The notes: generated by a model not told the origin, from the sequence alone. A stretch of 64,000 nucleotides of DNA from Rhineura floridana (GCF_030035675.1 NC_084481.1:234824927-234888926); one strand, 5' to 3'. Counted from the stretch's first letter, positions 11,928-22,149 are shown. Numbers and translations: made by a program.

Positions 11928-13272
11928 CACTAATAGGCAAAAAACCTTGCGGTTTAAGAACATACCTATAGCTCACAGCTATTCTATCAAACTTTAAAAA
12001 GCAGGGAAATTGGGCAGCTATAGTGAATGCACCAGGGGAGCAGGAGACCTGAACTCCTCTCTGAGATATTGGACTGCCCTACAAAGTTGTCAAAATGCAA
12101 ACACAATTTGGGCTGGTCTTTCACAGTCCAATCCACTTGCTGTGTAGCGTGGAAGAATTTGGTAACATGTGCCTCTGAGCATATGGTGAGTGGTGGCAAC
12201 ACTTGCCATCTCCACAGATAGAGAATTATATTTTTGTATGTTTGCTGGTGTTCTTCTTACTTTGCTTCTTTCCTGTGTTATTAATGTTTCTACAGAGAAT
12301 CTACACTAGAAAATTTTATTTCCCTCATTATTCATCCCAGAAATCTGTGTCAAATTTATTTTTATTAATTTCAAAGCCTTTTTATTGGTCAGTGTCATAT
12401 GATGGTGAAGACAGCCTTTTGTGTTTCAAATTGGAGGTTATGTTCTATTTCTATTTTGGGTGGATTAACAGTGGAATTTGGACCTGCAGTTTGATGAAAA
12501 ATCAGACTGATTCCAATATATTGCTACTTCAGCAATGACTCTAGCTGTTGGAAAAAAGAGGATGCATATTTTCAGCCTGCTATGTTTAAACCACTTCATT
12601 TAAGGGAAGGTGAGCACAGTCAATTGAAAACATAGAGCACACCTAGCATTTTGCTAGAATATATTTCACCTCCCACTGTTTTATCTTGTGCAAATTGAGA
12701 CACTCCTGATGTCCACTGGAGACTATTCTGCAGAAGTCAGTGCCATTAATCCACAATTATGTTTGGAGTTTTTTTAGTATAAATTTTGCAAAGAGTTGCT
12801 GTACTTCACATATTCACAGAAATAGAAACAAAAGAAAATGATTTCCTATAGGAAACATCACTAAAATTGCGAAGGAAATCAGACATATTCAAAGTGACAA
12901 TCTCAACTATATCAACTGTCTTAATAATGTTGCTTCCTCCCTGCTAAAACAAGATCAGCACAGCACATGTCTTCTTTCTATTCTTTGGGCTGATTGCAGG
13001 TGTTGCCACCACTCACCATATGCTCAGAGGCATGTTACCAAATTCTTCCAAGCTACACAGGAAGTGGATTGGACTGTGAAAGACCAACCCAAATGGTGTT
13101 TGCATTTTGACCAATTTGTAGGGCAGTCCAGTATCTCAGAGAGGAGTTCAGGTCTCCTGCTCCCCTGGTGCATTCACTATAGCTGCCCAATTTCCCTGCT
13201 TTTTAAAGTTTGATAGAATAGCTGTGAGCTATAGGTATGTTCTTAAACCGCAAGGTTTTTTGCCTATTAGTG
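11928..13272. mobile_element. Unclassified element with ~280-bp terminal inverted repeats
   Basis: The arms 11928-12206 and 12996-13272 are inverted copies of each other. Both start CACTAATAGGCAAAAAACC at the outside and end at 'gagtggtggcaacac' inside. The ~790-bp interior (12207-12995) has no recognisable coding. A single arm of the same family lies at 55265-55516. The size and long inverted ends fit a non-autonomous deletion derivative of a larger DNA element, but I cannot name the family, and no target duplication is clear. It is treated here as a broken fossil. Confidence 0.65.
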
Positions 13273-13324
13273 AATTTCCCTGCTTTTTAATCCGGGAGGT
13301 AAGAAATGGGATCCTGTCCAAGTT

Positions 13325-14070
13325 TGCTGAGAGTGGATCGATCATTTGCATGCTTATTGAGTTCAATGGGATTTACTCCCCTGCAATCATGCTTAGGATA
13401 GGTGAAACTGACCACAGAGGATGGGGAGGGGAGGAGGAGGAGGAGAGGAAATGCAGAGGGGAGGACTGGGAGGGGAGGAGGCAGGATGGAGAGGGGAGGA
13501 GAAGGACAGGTTTGATCATTTGCATGTTTATTAAATTCAGTGTGATTTACTCCCGTGCAATCATGCTTAGGATAGGTAAAACTGACCAGGGGAGGGAAGG
13601 AGGGAGGGAGGCCTGGAGAGGGCAGGGGAGGACAAAGGGAGAGGAGAGGAGAGGGGGAAAGCAGGTCTGATCATTTGCATGCTTATTTTCAATGGGATTT
13701 CTATGCAATCTTGGTTAGGATAGGAAACACTGACCATGGGGGAGGAGGAGTGGGAGTGGGAAGGAGCATATTGGAGGGGGGCAAAGGAAGGTGGAGGGGA
13801 GGGCAGGTTTGATCATTTGCATGCTTATAGAGTTCAATGGTATTTACTTCCATGCAATCATGTTTAAGATAGGTAAAACTGACCATGGGGAGGAGGAAGG
13901 GGAGGAGGGGGAAGGAAGGGGAAAGAGGGGATTGGAAGGGGATGGGGAGGGAGGGGCAAAGGAAGGGGGAGGGAAGGGGCAAGAGGAGGGGATAGGAGGA
14001 AAGAGAAGGGAGGGTGGGTTTGATCATTTGCATATTTTTTGAGTTCAGTGGGATTTGTTTCTATGCAATC
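13325..14070. repeat. Five-unit tandem repeat with Oct-like octamers and purine-rich spacers
   Basis: A ~75-base core ('gatcatttgcatgcttattg ... tactcccctgcaatcatgct') recurs five times. Its ATTTGCAT octamer is at 13344, 13518, 13673, 13815 and 14027. Units are 142-212 bp apart and joined by G/A-only stretches (gaggaggagg...) of varied length. ORFs called across it are low-complexity and not genes. Confidence 0.85.
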
Positions 14071-14078
14071 ATGTTTGA

Positions 14079-14287
14079 AAATGAAAATGGACTGCCTTCA
14101 AGTCAATCCCCACCTATTGCGACCCTTTGAATAGGGTTTTCATGGTAAACGGTATTCAGAGGTGATTTCATCATTGCCTTCCTCTGAGGCTGAGAGGCAG
14201 TGACTGGCCCAAGGTCACCCAGTGAGCTTTATGGCTGTGTGGGGATTCGAACCCTGGTCTCCCAGGTCGTAGTCCAACACTGACCCA
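14079..14287 (-). mobile_element. Sauria-type tRNA SINE with BovB-like tail
   Basis: On the minus strand it shows the tRNA-derived B box (gggattcgaacc on the plus strand), the 'ccttgggccagtcactgcct' body, and the BovB-like tail 'gacttgaaggcagtccat'. The head is shortened at the tRNA end. Confidence 0.85.
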
Positions 14288-14474
14288 GGGAAGGGGCAGG
14301 GAGTGAGAGGGGAGGAGATTGGGTGGGTGGGCACTGGGCAGAAGGGAAGCCCCTTTCCTTTCCAAAAGGAAAACATTGTAAACAGAATCATTCTTTTTCA
14401 GGCTTTCCCCCACCTTTTTATTCTACAGCGGGCACATGTCGCCTCCCACCCAAATTTAAACCAAAGCTTTCCCT

Positions 14475-14745
14475 GGCCACATCCACACCAGGCCTTTATT
14501 TCACTTTGGACAGTCATGGCTTCTCTGAAAGAATCCTGGGAAGTGTAGTTAGTGAAGGGTGCTGAGAGTTGCTAGGAGACGCCCTGTTCCCCTCACAGAC
14601 CTTCAATCAGAGTGGCTGACTGTTAAACCATTCTCTCAGGGGAATAGGAGTCTCTTAGCACCCTTCACAAACTACACTTCCCAGGATTCTTTGAGGGAAG
14701 CCATGACTGTCTCACATGAAATCAAAGTCTGGTGTGGGTGTGGCC
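14475..14745. mobile_element. Hairpin MITE with ~110-bp inverted arms
   Basis: The left arm 'ggccacatccacaccaggcc ... aatcctgggaagtgtagtta' is mirrored by the right arm 'aactacacttcccaggattc ... ggtgtgggtgtggcc'. Nearly the whole element is a fold-back. A relative lies at about 56222-56417. No transposase is inside, and the family was not named. Confidence 0.75.
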
Positions 14746-15936
14746 CTCTGATCAGGCAAGCCCAGCAGCTGTGAGGCTTTTAGAACTCTGACAGTTGGTT
14801 CTTACTGAGCATGCCCCGCGTTATAATAGGCTTCCAGCCAAAATTTCTTAAATTAATTAAAAATCAGCCAGGCATTTTTTAAACTTTTAAACTGCAGCAG
14901 ATGAAGGTCAGAGTATGGGGCAACATCAGTATTAAGATTACAGGTACTCTGTGAACATGGCTGATTTTTAATGAATTTCAACAGATTATGAGAACAGAGA
15001 AAAAAGTCCAAAAAGGCTCTGAGGTTTTTCTCTCTCTTTTTACACTTTGAACTGTCTATTCTCTCTGACTGTTTTGTGTATCGCCATGAAAATTGACAGG
15101 GTTGTTAAGCAAGTGTTTCTGAGTTCAGGACTATAAGTTATGTAAGGTTTTGTTTTGAAATGAGCTTATGGGAAGCCTCAGAATGGCATGGGGGTATTTT
15201 CAATTTAACATTGCAGAATGTGAAAAATCCCCGCTGGCTATAGTATACAGCCACTATTGTGGCTGTATAATGTTGCATGAGTTTTAATTAATTAAATTAG
15301 AGGGGTTGCATTTAGTGAGGTGGTGAAAAAGTATATTAAAAAATAATACTTCAAAATTAATTGTCATTAGAAGCCTCTGTGTTGCAGTGCCTTTTACCCC
15401 CTTCAGCTGGTGTTGCAACTGCAACCCTATCTGGATATGGATGGCTTGGCATGCAGGTCAAGCAACTTTGGCTGACCGGGTGTACTCCAGATGTCGCTAA
15501 ACTAAAGCTCCCATCATCCCTGACTATCGGCCATGCTGTCTGAGGCTTGTGGGAGTTCAACAAGATCTGGAGGGCCACAGATGATCCCCAACCATGTTGT
15601 ATGTAGTCACTAGGGCTCACTGCAGGAGGCTTAAGGTTGCCTGAAAGCCACATACACCCTTCGATCCTCCCCTAACTTATGTGGCTTATTCGGCAAAGGC
15701 CTTCTGTACATGGCTCAGATCTTTTCACAAATGGCAATAAGCCACTGGAAACAATGGTACAATACTGGATGTATGGCTAATCACTTCGGGAGATGTGCCA
15801 GACATTGCTTACAGTTAAAAGTGTTGCTTACAGCCCCAAATGTAGGAATGCTGATATTGGTATCATGCCTTATGTTGACCTCGGCATGCAACAATCCAGG
15901 ATTGTTCCCCACTGCCCTGTGCTGGAATCCTGGGGA
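14746..15936. other. Repeat-poor stretch before arm A
   Basis: No gene was recognised. A small palindrome lies near 15228-15268 ('tatacagccactattgtggc'). About 15460-15610 is a diverged hAT-like MITE ('ggagggccacagatgatccc' end). The rest is unassigned. Confidence 0.4.
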
Positions 15937-16884
15937 AGACACAACTACCTTTATATAGCAGGGAGCTACGAAACTTCCCCATCCTAAGGCACTTTTGTGC
16001 CCGCCTTATTCTCTGGACTGCAATAACAACAACAACACCACATTAATGACAGGTGTCACTGCAGCCTCCGTGTCAAAGCAAGGCAACTGGAACAAATGCC
16101 TTATCGGTGCTGTGGATGTTCAGGGTGTGTCGCCAACACAGCTACTGCTCTGGAAGCTGGACCCACAACGTAGGCCGGGTTCGCTTGAGCCCTGTGTCCT
16201 TTTGTTAATACTCTCTTGTGCTAGTAACTTGCACTCACTGACACACACCTGCGGCCCTCGGATGCGTGGAAGCCCTTTCCCCTAATAATGCATCACAAAT
16301 CATCCTATGCGCACAGTCAAGCCGTGCAAGACGTTCCCCGACGGATCGCGGTCGGTCTCCGGCATGGTGCTTCTGCAGCGGCTTCGGCCGCCGCACTGAC
16401 CCCTGCTGGCGGCTGGGGGGAATTAAGCGCGGCCCGGACGGCAGTGCCCGCTCTCGCCAGGAGGGAGCAGTCGCGCAGCGCACAGGGACCAGTCCAATTA
16501 CCCAGAGACGATGCCCAAAAAATACATAAAATCGACCATGAAACAAAAACAAAACCCACCGCAAAAGCAGAGCAAGAAAAAGTAAATAAATAAAATCCCT
16601 TCCTCAGTAACAATCAAGAGTCGCCCGCCGAGGCGGCCCGCTACTACGGCCAAAGCCTCTCCGCGGGCGGTGCATCGCAGAAGGGAGGAATGAGCCGGCC
16701 GTGGGGCAAGGAGGCCACCCGCTTCTTGACTTTTGCCCGCCGCAGAAAGGGGCTTAGGGTTAGCAGGGCCACCCCTGCCTCGCTCGCTCCGCCCGTTCCC
16801 GCCGGCGGAGGGGCCTGCGAGGAGCCCGCAGCTGCCCGGCGCAGTTTATTGATTAATTAATAATTGGTTATTATTTTCGGGCGC
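15937..16884. other. 7SL downstream flank in arm A, partly CpG-rich
   Basis: Past the 7SL terminator the sequence is GC- and CpG-rich from about 16290 to 16850, then ordinary. Several antisense open frames exist on both strands, but none resembles a known protein. The same block is copied in arm B (38861-39806). It may be regulatory flank of the highly expressed 7SL gene; that is inference. Confidence 0.5.
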
Positions 16885-16888
16885 AAAA

Positions 16889-17185
16889 GAGTCTGGGTCT
16901 CGCTGTCTTGCCCAGGTAAGGCTGCAGCGGCTATTCACAGGCGCGATCCCACTACTGATCGGCACGGGAGTTTTGACCTGCTCCGTCTCCGACCTGGGCC
17001 GGTTCACCCCTCCTTGGGCAACCTGGTGGCCCCCGGCTCCCCGAGGATCACCATATTGATGCCGAACTTAGTGCGGACACCCGATCGGCATAGCCCACAG
17101 CAACCCCGAACTCCTGAGCTCAAGCGATCCGCCAGCCTCAGCCTCCGTAGTCGCTGGATTACAGGCACGCGCCACCGCGCCCGGC
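16889..17185 (-). ncRNA. RN7SL: 7SL / SRP RNA gene, copy A
   Basis: 297 nt from GCCGGGCGCGGTGGCGCGTG (start at 17185, minus strand) to ...AGCGAGACCCAGACTC, followed by a TTTT Pol III terminator (16888-16885). Both the Alu domain and the full S domain are present: 'ctatgccgatcgggtgtccg', 'cggcatcaatatggtga', 'ggtgaaccggcccaggtcgg', 'agcaggtcaaaactcccg'. The S domain excludes an Alu-like SINE. The helix 8 apical loop reads GGAGAC where human has GGAAAC, still a GNRA-type loop. It is the scaffold of the signal recognition particle, which targets secretory proteins to the ER. A CRE lies at -52 to -45, the position known for the vertebrate 7SL promoter. Sequence, promoter and synteny all argue for a functional gene rather than a retro-copy. 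Confidence 0.95.
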
Positions 17186-17395
17186 TGCGAGGAGTCGCCG
17201 CGCGGGCCTTTTCAGGGGCGAGCCGCCCGTGACGTCATGCTGAGGCAGGGCTGGAATAGGAGGCGGCGGCAGGCCTCGTGGCCGCGCGGGGCACGCCGGG
17301 AGCGCCCGCCGGGGTTCATCTGCGCGTGCGCGGGGCGACTGGGCCTTTCTTGCGCGCGAGGCGGCCGGGCCTTTCTTGCGCGCGAGGCGGCCGAG
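17186..17395. promoter_or_regulatory. Divergent 7SL (Pol III) / RPS29 (Pol II) promoter, copy A
   Basis: 210 bp separate the 7SL start (17185, minus) from the RPS29 ATG (17396, plus). TGACGTCA, a perfect CRE/ATF site, is at 17230-17237. An A-rich box (ttttcag on plus, reading tgaaaa on the 7SL strand) lies about 25-30 bp above the 7SL start. The RPS29 side ends in CCTTTCTTGCGCGCGAGG, a pyrimidine start of the TOP type. That 26-bp block is perfectly duplicated in tandem (17341-17366 and 17367-17392). Confidence 0.8.
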
Positions 17396-18542
17396 ATGGG
17401 TCACCAGCAGCTCTACTGGAGCCACCCGCGGAAGTTCGGGCAGGGGTCCCGCTCCTGGTGGGTGGGGGCGAGCGGAGGGAGGGGGGAGCGGGGGCGAGCG
17501 GAGGGAGGGGGGAGCGGGGGCGAGCGGAGGGAGCGGGGGCGCCTCCGCCGCTCGTCATTCCTCTCGGAGAGGCCGGTGGGGGTGAGGGAGGGGCGCTTTC
17601 CGCCAGGCGCGTCTTATGGGGGGCTGGGAGGTGTCGGAGCGGCCCTTCGGGGGGTCGAGGCTCCCCTCCCGCCACTCACCCGGCCCTCCTCCTCTCCCCG
17701 CAGCCGCGTGTGCTCGAGCCGCCACGGCCTGATCCGCAAGTACGGGCTCAACATGTGCCGGCAGTGCTTCCGCCAGTACGCCAAGGACATCGGCTTCATC
17801 AAGGTGAGCGCGGGCCGGGTGCGGGCGGGCCGAGAGATGCGAGGGCCGCTCGTGGCCCCCGGAGGCAAGGCAAGGCGCGTGCACGCGAGCCCACGGGGAG
17901 GCCTCGCGCCCAGGCTCACTCTTCTCTCCTCCTCCCCCCCTTTGGCTTGTTTCTTGTGGGGCCCGTGACGGCCCCGCCCCCCCTTGCTTAACCCCACGCA
18001 GGGCCCGGAGGCGCCGGTGCCAGACGCTTGCCGCTCTCCAGCCCTCAAAAGGGAGCGTCGCCCAGCTGTGAGCCTCAGCCGCGGGGGGAACGCACCCTTT
18101 GAGCCCGCGTCTGTAAAGGGATGGGGGGAGTTGCAGTCAGACAGCATCAGGAGGTCTCCACGTTAGCTACTCCTGAAGCAGAGGATTGCCCTGGTTACTG
18201 TCTCTGGCCGGTGAAAGCAGGAATCCAGTGGCGTCCTCATTGGAGCAGAGAATTGGGCCACAGGCAGCCACGGGCCCACATTAACACTGAAGGCAGCGTT
18301 CAGTGCTTGCCCTGCTCCAAGCAGATCCGGTGAAGTTAACAGACATGGCTAACTCATTGATTCCTAAGTTCACTAATTTCAGCAGGGAGTTAGTTGAATG
18401 ACACCCTCAGAATCCAAATTTGTGATGCCGTTTTGGATGATGTCATAGCAGGATCCGAGGCGACAAGATGATGCAGGCTGGGCAAGGAAGCTCCTTAGGT
18501 AGCAACGCTAACTGTCTGGCTCTTTCCTTTCAGTTGGATTAA
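17396..18542 (+). CDS. RPS29: RPS29, 40S ribosomal protein S29 (uS14), copy A
   Basis: Coding exons are 17396-17457, 17704-17803 and 18534-18542 (9 nt: Leu-Asp-stop). All introns are GT-AG and the total is 171 nt = 56 aa, the usual length. The protein starts [20 protein letters not shown] and ends [14 protein letters not shown]. The four zinc-binding cysteines are at 21, 24, 39 and 42 (CRVC...CRQC). The only difference from my memory of human is Ser for Asn at residue 26. It is part of the 40S head. AATAAA at 18638-18643 is the likely poly(A) signal. Intron 1 holds a short G-rich minisatellite (gcgagcggaggg units). It is transcribed away from 7SL and from LRR1. The shortness of exon 3 explains why a simple ORF search misses the true end. 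Confidence 0.97.
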
Positions 18543-18812
18543 GCGCCTGGCTACCACGATGGCTTGAAGAGGACTGCAGACTTGGAAGCTTTGGCCTGAT
18601 GAGCCTCCCCTGCCAGACATGCTTTTGTGTACATAAAAATAAATAGGGTTTTGTTTGCCCTAATTCCCAGCCCCCGCTGCTGCTTGTTCATTGGATGTGA
18701 CACACAAATATTACATGATGTTTTGACACACTTATGTACAGCCTGAGCTTTGATGGTGATGGTCAGGACAAGTGGTGTTTGTGTGGGCCGCAAACCAGCA
18801 CTGTACGTAATT

Positions 18813-19110
18813 AGAGGAACTGGGATGATGTCCTGACGGAGGGGACAGAGGTGAGACCCATCACCCAAAGGGGCCCCACTACTAGACATCCTTTGCATAA
18901 GCCAATATGTGACTAGATCTTTAGAGAACAATCTGAGGCCTCCTGGATTATATTGGTAACCATCTTCTCGATCATGTGCTCATATTCTATTCCTACATGA
19001 ATAGAAATCCTTGGCTCTTTTGACAAAACCAACACTTCCCGCTGGGATGATGTCCTGAGGGAGGGGATGGTGGAGGTAAGTTCCATCACCCAAAGGGCTC
19101 CCACTTGTCA
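18813..19110 (+). repeat. Local direct repeat spanning the inner edge of arm A
   Basis: About 70 bases starting 'ctgggatgatgtcctga' near 18818 recur near 19042 ('ctgggatgatgtcctgaggg', later 'catcacccaaagggctccca'). The first copy lies inside arm A and is shared with arm B. The second begins exactly where similarity to arm B stops. Confidence 0.7.
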
Positions 19111-20764
19111 TCTGGTGGCCCTACATCCTTTAACCCTGTTATGAGCTAGGCGTTGTTCAGGGACCTGAACTGACTTGTTCCCAGTTTTGGTTCAATGAAC
19201 TCTTGGCACTTTCTTGTGTAGGGGGAGAGAATTAAAACTGCCTCTTAGTTAACAAAGACTCTCCTCTATTTCCTCACTGCTCTTTTTCTACATGGTTGCT
19301 TCTCCTACCCTTCTCACTCCTCTCTCTTGGGTTCTTCTGCAGGAGCGCACGTTGCAATACAGCTTACTTTAGTAAGTTTGCACAATTTTCTGGAATTGAC
19401 AGGTGGAGCCAATAGCAAATGACTCAGAGGTCCTGTTTGCCTGAAGCAGGATGTTTTCACCTTCAGCATCACATTTCAGTGCTTCACTCAGAGCTCTTCT
19501 TTGTTACCAGCTTGATAAAAAACACACACGCCGCTTTCCTCAGATACCAAAGCAGATGTCTTCCAGCCCTCAGTGTCAAAATGAGAGGTTGGGTCTTCGT
19601 TTTGACCGCACTATGCTGTAGAGCCTACTCACAGGTGCAAACCCACCCTGCATGGGAGCTTTTGCCTGCTCTGTCTCCAGCCATAACAACATAAGAGCCC
19701 TGAAGATGGATCAGGCCAGTGGCCCACCTAGTCCAGCATCCTGTTCTCACAGTGGCCAACCAGATGTCGCAGTGGGAAGCCCACAAGCAAACCCTGAGCA
19801 CAACATCATTTCCCACGATACCCAGCAACTGGTATTCAGTGACATACTGCCTCTCACAGTGGAGGTAGAGCGCAGCCATTGTGGCTAGCTTTATCCAATT
19901 GAGAGCCTGGGCTGGCTCATTCCTCTTTGTGCAAGCTGGTGCTCCCTTATTCCCAAAGAGCAATCATGTTGATGCTGTCCTTAGCAAGGATGCCAACGGA
20001 GCTTAGCTCGATACTGCTCAGGGAATCCTTTGCCTCTAAAGGAGCCACATCCACCAGCTGGCAGGTATTCTCCAGGCTTCCATTTTTATCTCGGTAAGGT
20101 GGTGTGTGCAAGAGCCAGTAGACTGCAGCAAAGCAAAAAATCCTGCCTGCAATTCAGTCAGCAGTGTTTAGACCCCAAGGGGGAGTCTAGCGGTTAATGT
20201 TGACACAGACTTGTCTGGGCTGAAGGCAGCTAGGAAGCGATTTTCTCAAATGCAAGCAGGGTGGGGGGCAGTGAGTATTTCAGTAACGAGGGGAAAATAC
20301 TTTGCAGATGCTCTGAGAGAATGGGTAAAACAGGCAAGGAGCAATGCCACTTGACCATTTTAATTCTACGTCTGAATACTGTTAAAATGAGCAGCTGCGT
20401 CCCTGGCTCCACTAGAAGAACTACTGGGAGGTGGAATTCCCCTACTGCTCAGCATAAACCCTCCTTCCCCAGAGACCAAGTTGATGCTTAGCTGACCAGG
20501 AGCACCTGGAACTCCTGAGCAAAAGTTAATTCCTCCAGGTTCGGCCTTCTAAGCTGTGACCATCTTGCCCAGCTGTTTCCGTGGCATCCAAGCCAGTTTT
20601 AGATTCTGTAGAAATTTGAGAGTATCTGTTTCAATAAAATTCACTAGTATTGTTTTGGATTTTACCATGCATGTACAGCAGGATTCATTTCTATATAAAG
20701 TGTTGCAGGTGGGGTCTATGCACATTGGGGCACAAATCAGAAGTACTTTTTAGGTGAGTGCCTA
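19111..20764. other. Spacer between arm A and first SINE; one LINE tail
   Basis: No host gene was recognised. About 19690-19885 is a minus-strand CR1-like LINE 3' tail ('gatcaggccagtggcccacc' on plus). The remainder is unassigned. Confidence 0.45.
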
Positions 20765-20775
20765 GTACCTAAATA

Positions 20776-21005
20776 GGAGAGCCAGTGTGGCATAGCGGTT
20801 AGAGTCCTGGACTACGACCTGGGAGACCAGGGTTCGAATCTCCACACAGCCATGAAGCTCACTGGGTGACCTTGGGCCAGTCACTGCCTCTCAGCCTCAG
20901 AGGGAGGCAATGGTAAACCCCCTCTGAATATCTCTTACCATGAAAACCCTATTCATAGGGTCGCCATAAGTCAGAATCGACTTGAAGGCAGTCCACTTTC
21001 ATTTT
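20776..21005 (+). mobile_element. Sauria-type tRNA SINE with 11-bp target duplication
   Basis: The tRNA-like head has an A box (tggcatagcggttagag) and a B box (ggttcgaatct). The body 'tgaccttgggccagtcactg' and BovB-like tail 'cgacttgaaggcagtcca' follow. It is flanked by GTACCTAAATA at 20765-20775 and 21006-21016. The intact duplication suggests a fairly recent insertion by the BovB machinery. Confidence 0.92.
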
Positions 21006-21479
21006 GTACCTAAATATCTATAAACTACTTAATAGGATTGATATTTCTGGCCTGTATGTTCAAAAGCTTCTCTTTCACAATGGCTGGAAATTATGTCTTT
21101 GACATGAGGACAAACCTCTTAAATGTTAAAAGTTTTTTTTAAAATACGGTTAAGGTCACAGGAAACAAGGATGTGGAAAGATGCACAAAACTGTATAGAC
21201 TCAAATAGACTGAAGCACAGCAATAGCTTGTGAGTTCTGCTTGGAAGCCAGTTTTTTTTCCTCCTAAGGCAGATGTAAAAGCTGCCTGTAGATAATAATG
21301 GCGAGATGCAGGCTTTTGGTGGAGCTGTGAGCAAGCAGCCAACTATCCTTCCCCCCCCCCAAACAAAATTTAGCAAAAAGAGGAGTCCTTCAGGTCCTAC
21401 TGTGGTGCTAGTTACTAAGCATTTAAAATTACAAGGTATCTGCGCTAAGGTTAGCAGAGAACAAAGCATTTGCATATGT

Positions 21480-22145
21480 TTATAAATAATATATTTAAGC
21501 CCATTATTCCATGTCCTGCACTCTGGGATGATGGAGAAGAGATTCTGGCTGCCCTCTCTGTGACAACTTTTCATGTACTTGAAGAGTGCGATCATATCTC
21601 CCCTCAGTCTTCTCTTCTCAAGGCTAATCATGCCCAGTTCTTTCAGTCTCTCCTCGTGGGGCTTTGTTTCCAGTCCCTTGATCATTGTTCCCTCCTCTGA
21701 GCCTGTTCCAGTTTGTCTGCATCCTTTTTGGAGTGCGGAGACCAGAACTGGATGTAGTACTCAAGATGAGGCCTAACCAGTGCTGAATAGAGGGGAAATA
21801 GTACTTCACGCGATTTGGAAACTATACTTCTGTTAATGCAGCTTAATATATCATTTGCCTTTTTTGCAGCCACATCACACTGTTGGCTCATATTCAGCTT
21901 TTGATCACTGACAATTCCAAAATCCTTCTCACATGTCGTACTGCTGAGCCAAGTATTCCCCATCTTATAACTGCATTTGGTTTCTTTTTCTTAAGTGTAG
22001 AACTTTGCATTTATCCCTGTTGAATTTCATTCTGTTGTTTTCAGCCCAATGCTCCAGCCTATCAAGGTCCCTTTGAGTGTTGTTTCTGTCTTCCATAGTA
22101 TTAGCTGTGCCCCCCAATTTTATATCATCTGCAAATTTGATAAGC
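21480..22145 (-). mobile_element. CR1 LINE fragment (RT to C-terminus), minus strand
   Basis: Minus-strand frames give LIKFADDIKLGGTANTMEDR (RT catalytic FADD), then CEKDFGIVSDQKLNMSQQ, PLYSALVRPHLEYYIQFWSP and KELGMISLEKRRLRGDMIAL. At its start it abuts a BovB fragment without spacer at about 22145. Stops and frame changes show it is old. Confidence 0.85.
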
Positions 22146-22149
22146 ATGC

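Larger units (their letters stand above)
15937..19041 (+). repeat. Inverted duplication, arm A (RPS29 + 7SL unit)
   Basis: 3105 bp that match the reverse complement of 36726-39806. The outer edge begins AGACACAACTACC and the inner edge ends AACACTTCCCG; beyond both points the sequences stop matching. It contains the 7SL gene (minus), the shared promoter, all of RPS29 (plus) and about 400 bp past its poly(A) signal. Because LRR1 and RPS29 are head-to-head here, as in human, arm A is probably the original locus. Confidence 0.93.

Noticed and set aside
13325-14070. CRISPR-like array
   Set aside because: The units are long and diverged with low-complexity spacers of unequal length, in a vertebrate genome. 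It is a tandem satellite.
16235-16613. Open frames of ~100 codons downstream of 7SL (both arms)
   Set aside because: They are preserved only because the arms are near-identical. They overlap on both strands, are CpG-rich, and show no family resemblance.
16889-17190. Alu-like SINE (GCCGGGCGCGGTGGC start)
   Set aside because: Alu elements occur in primates and lack the 7SL S domain. Here the whole S domain, a CRE at -50 and a TTTT terminator are present, so it is a 7SL RNA gene.
17237-17968. Long open frame of 243 codons through RPS29
   Set aside because: It runs straight through RPS29 exon 1, intron 1, exon 2 and part of intron 2. High GC keeps the frame open; the real protein is 56 aa with spliced exons.
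20783-20850. tRNA gene (A and B boxes present)
   Set aside because: The head is part of a Sauria-type SINE with a BovB tail and target duplication. It lacks a proper tRNA fold and recurs at other sites.
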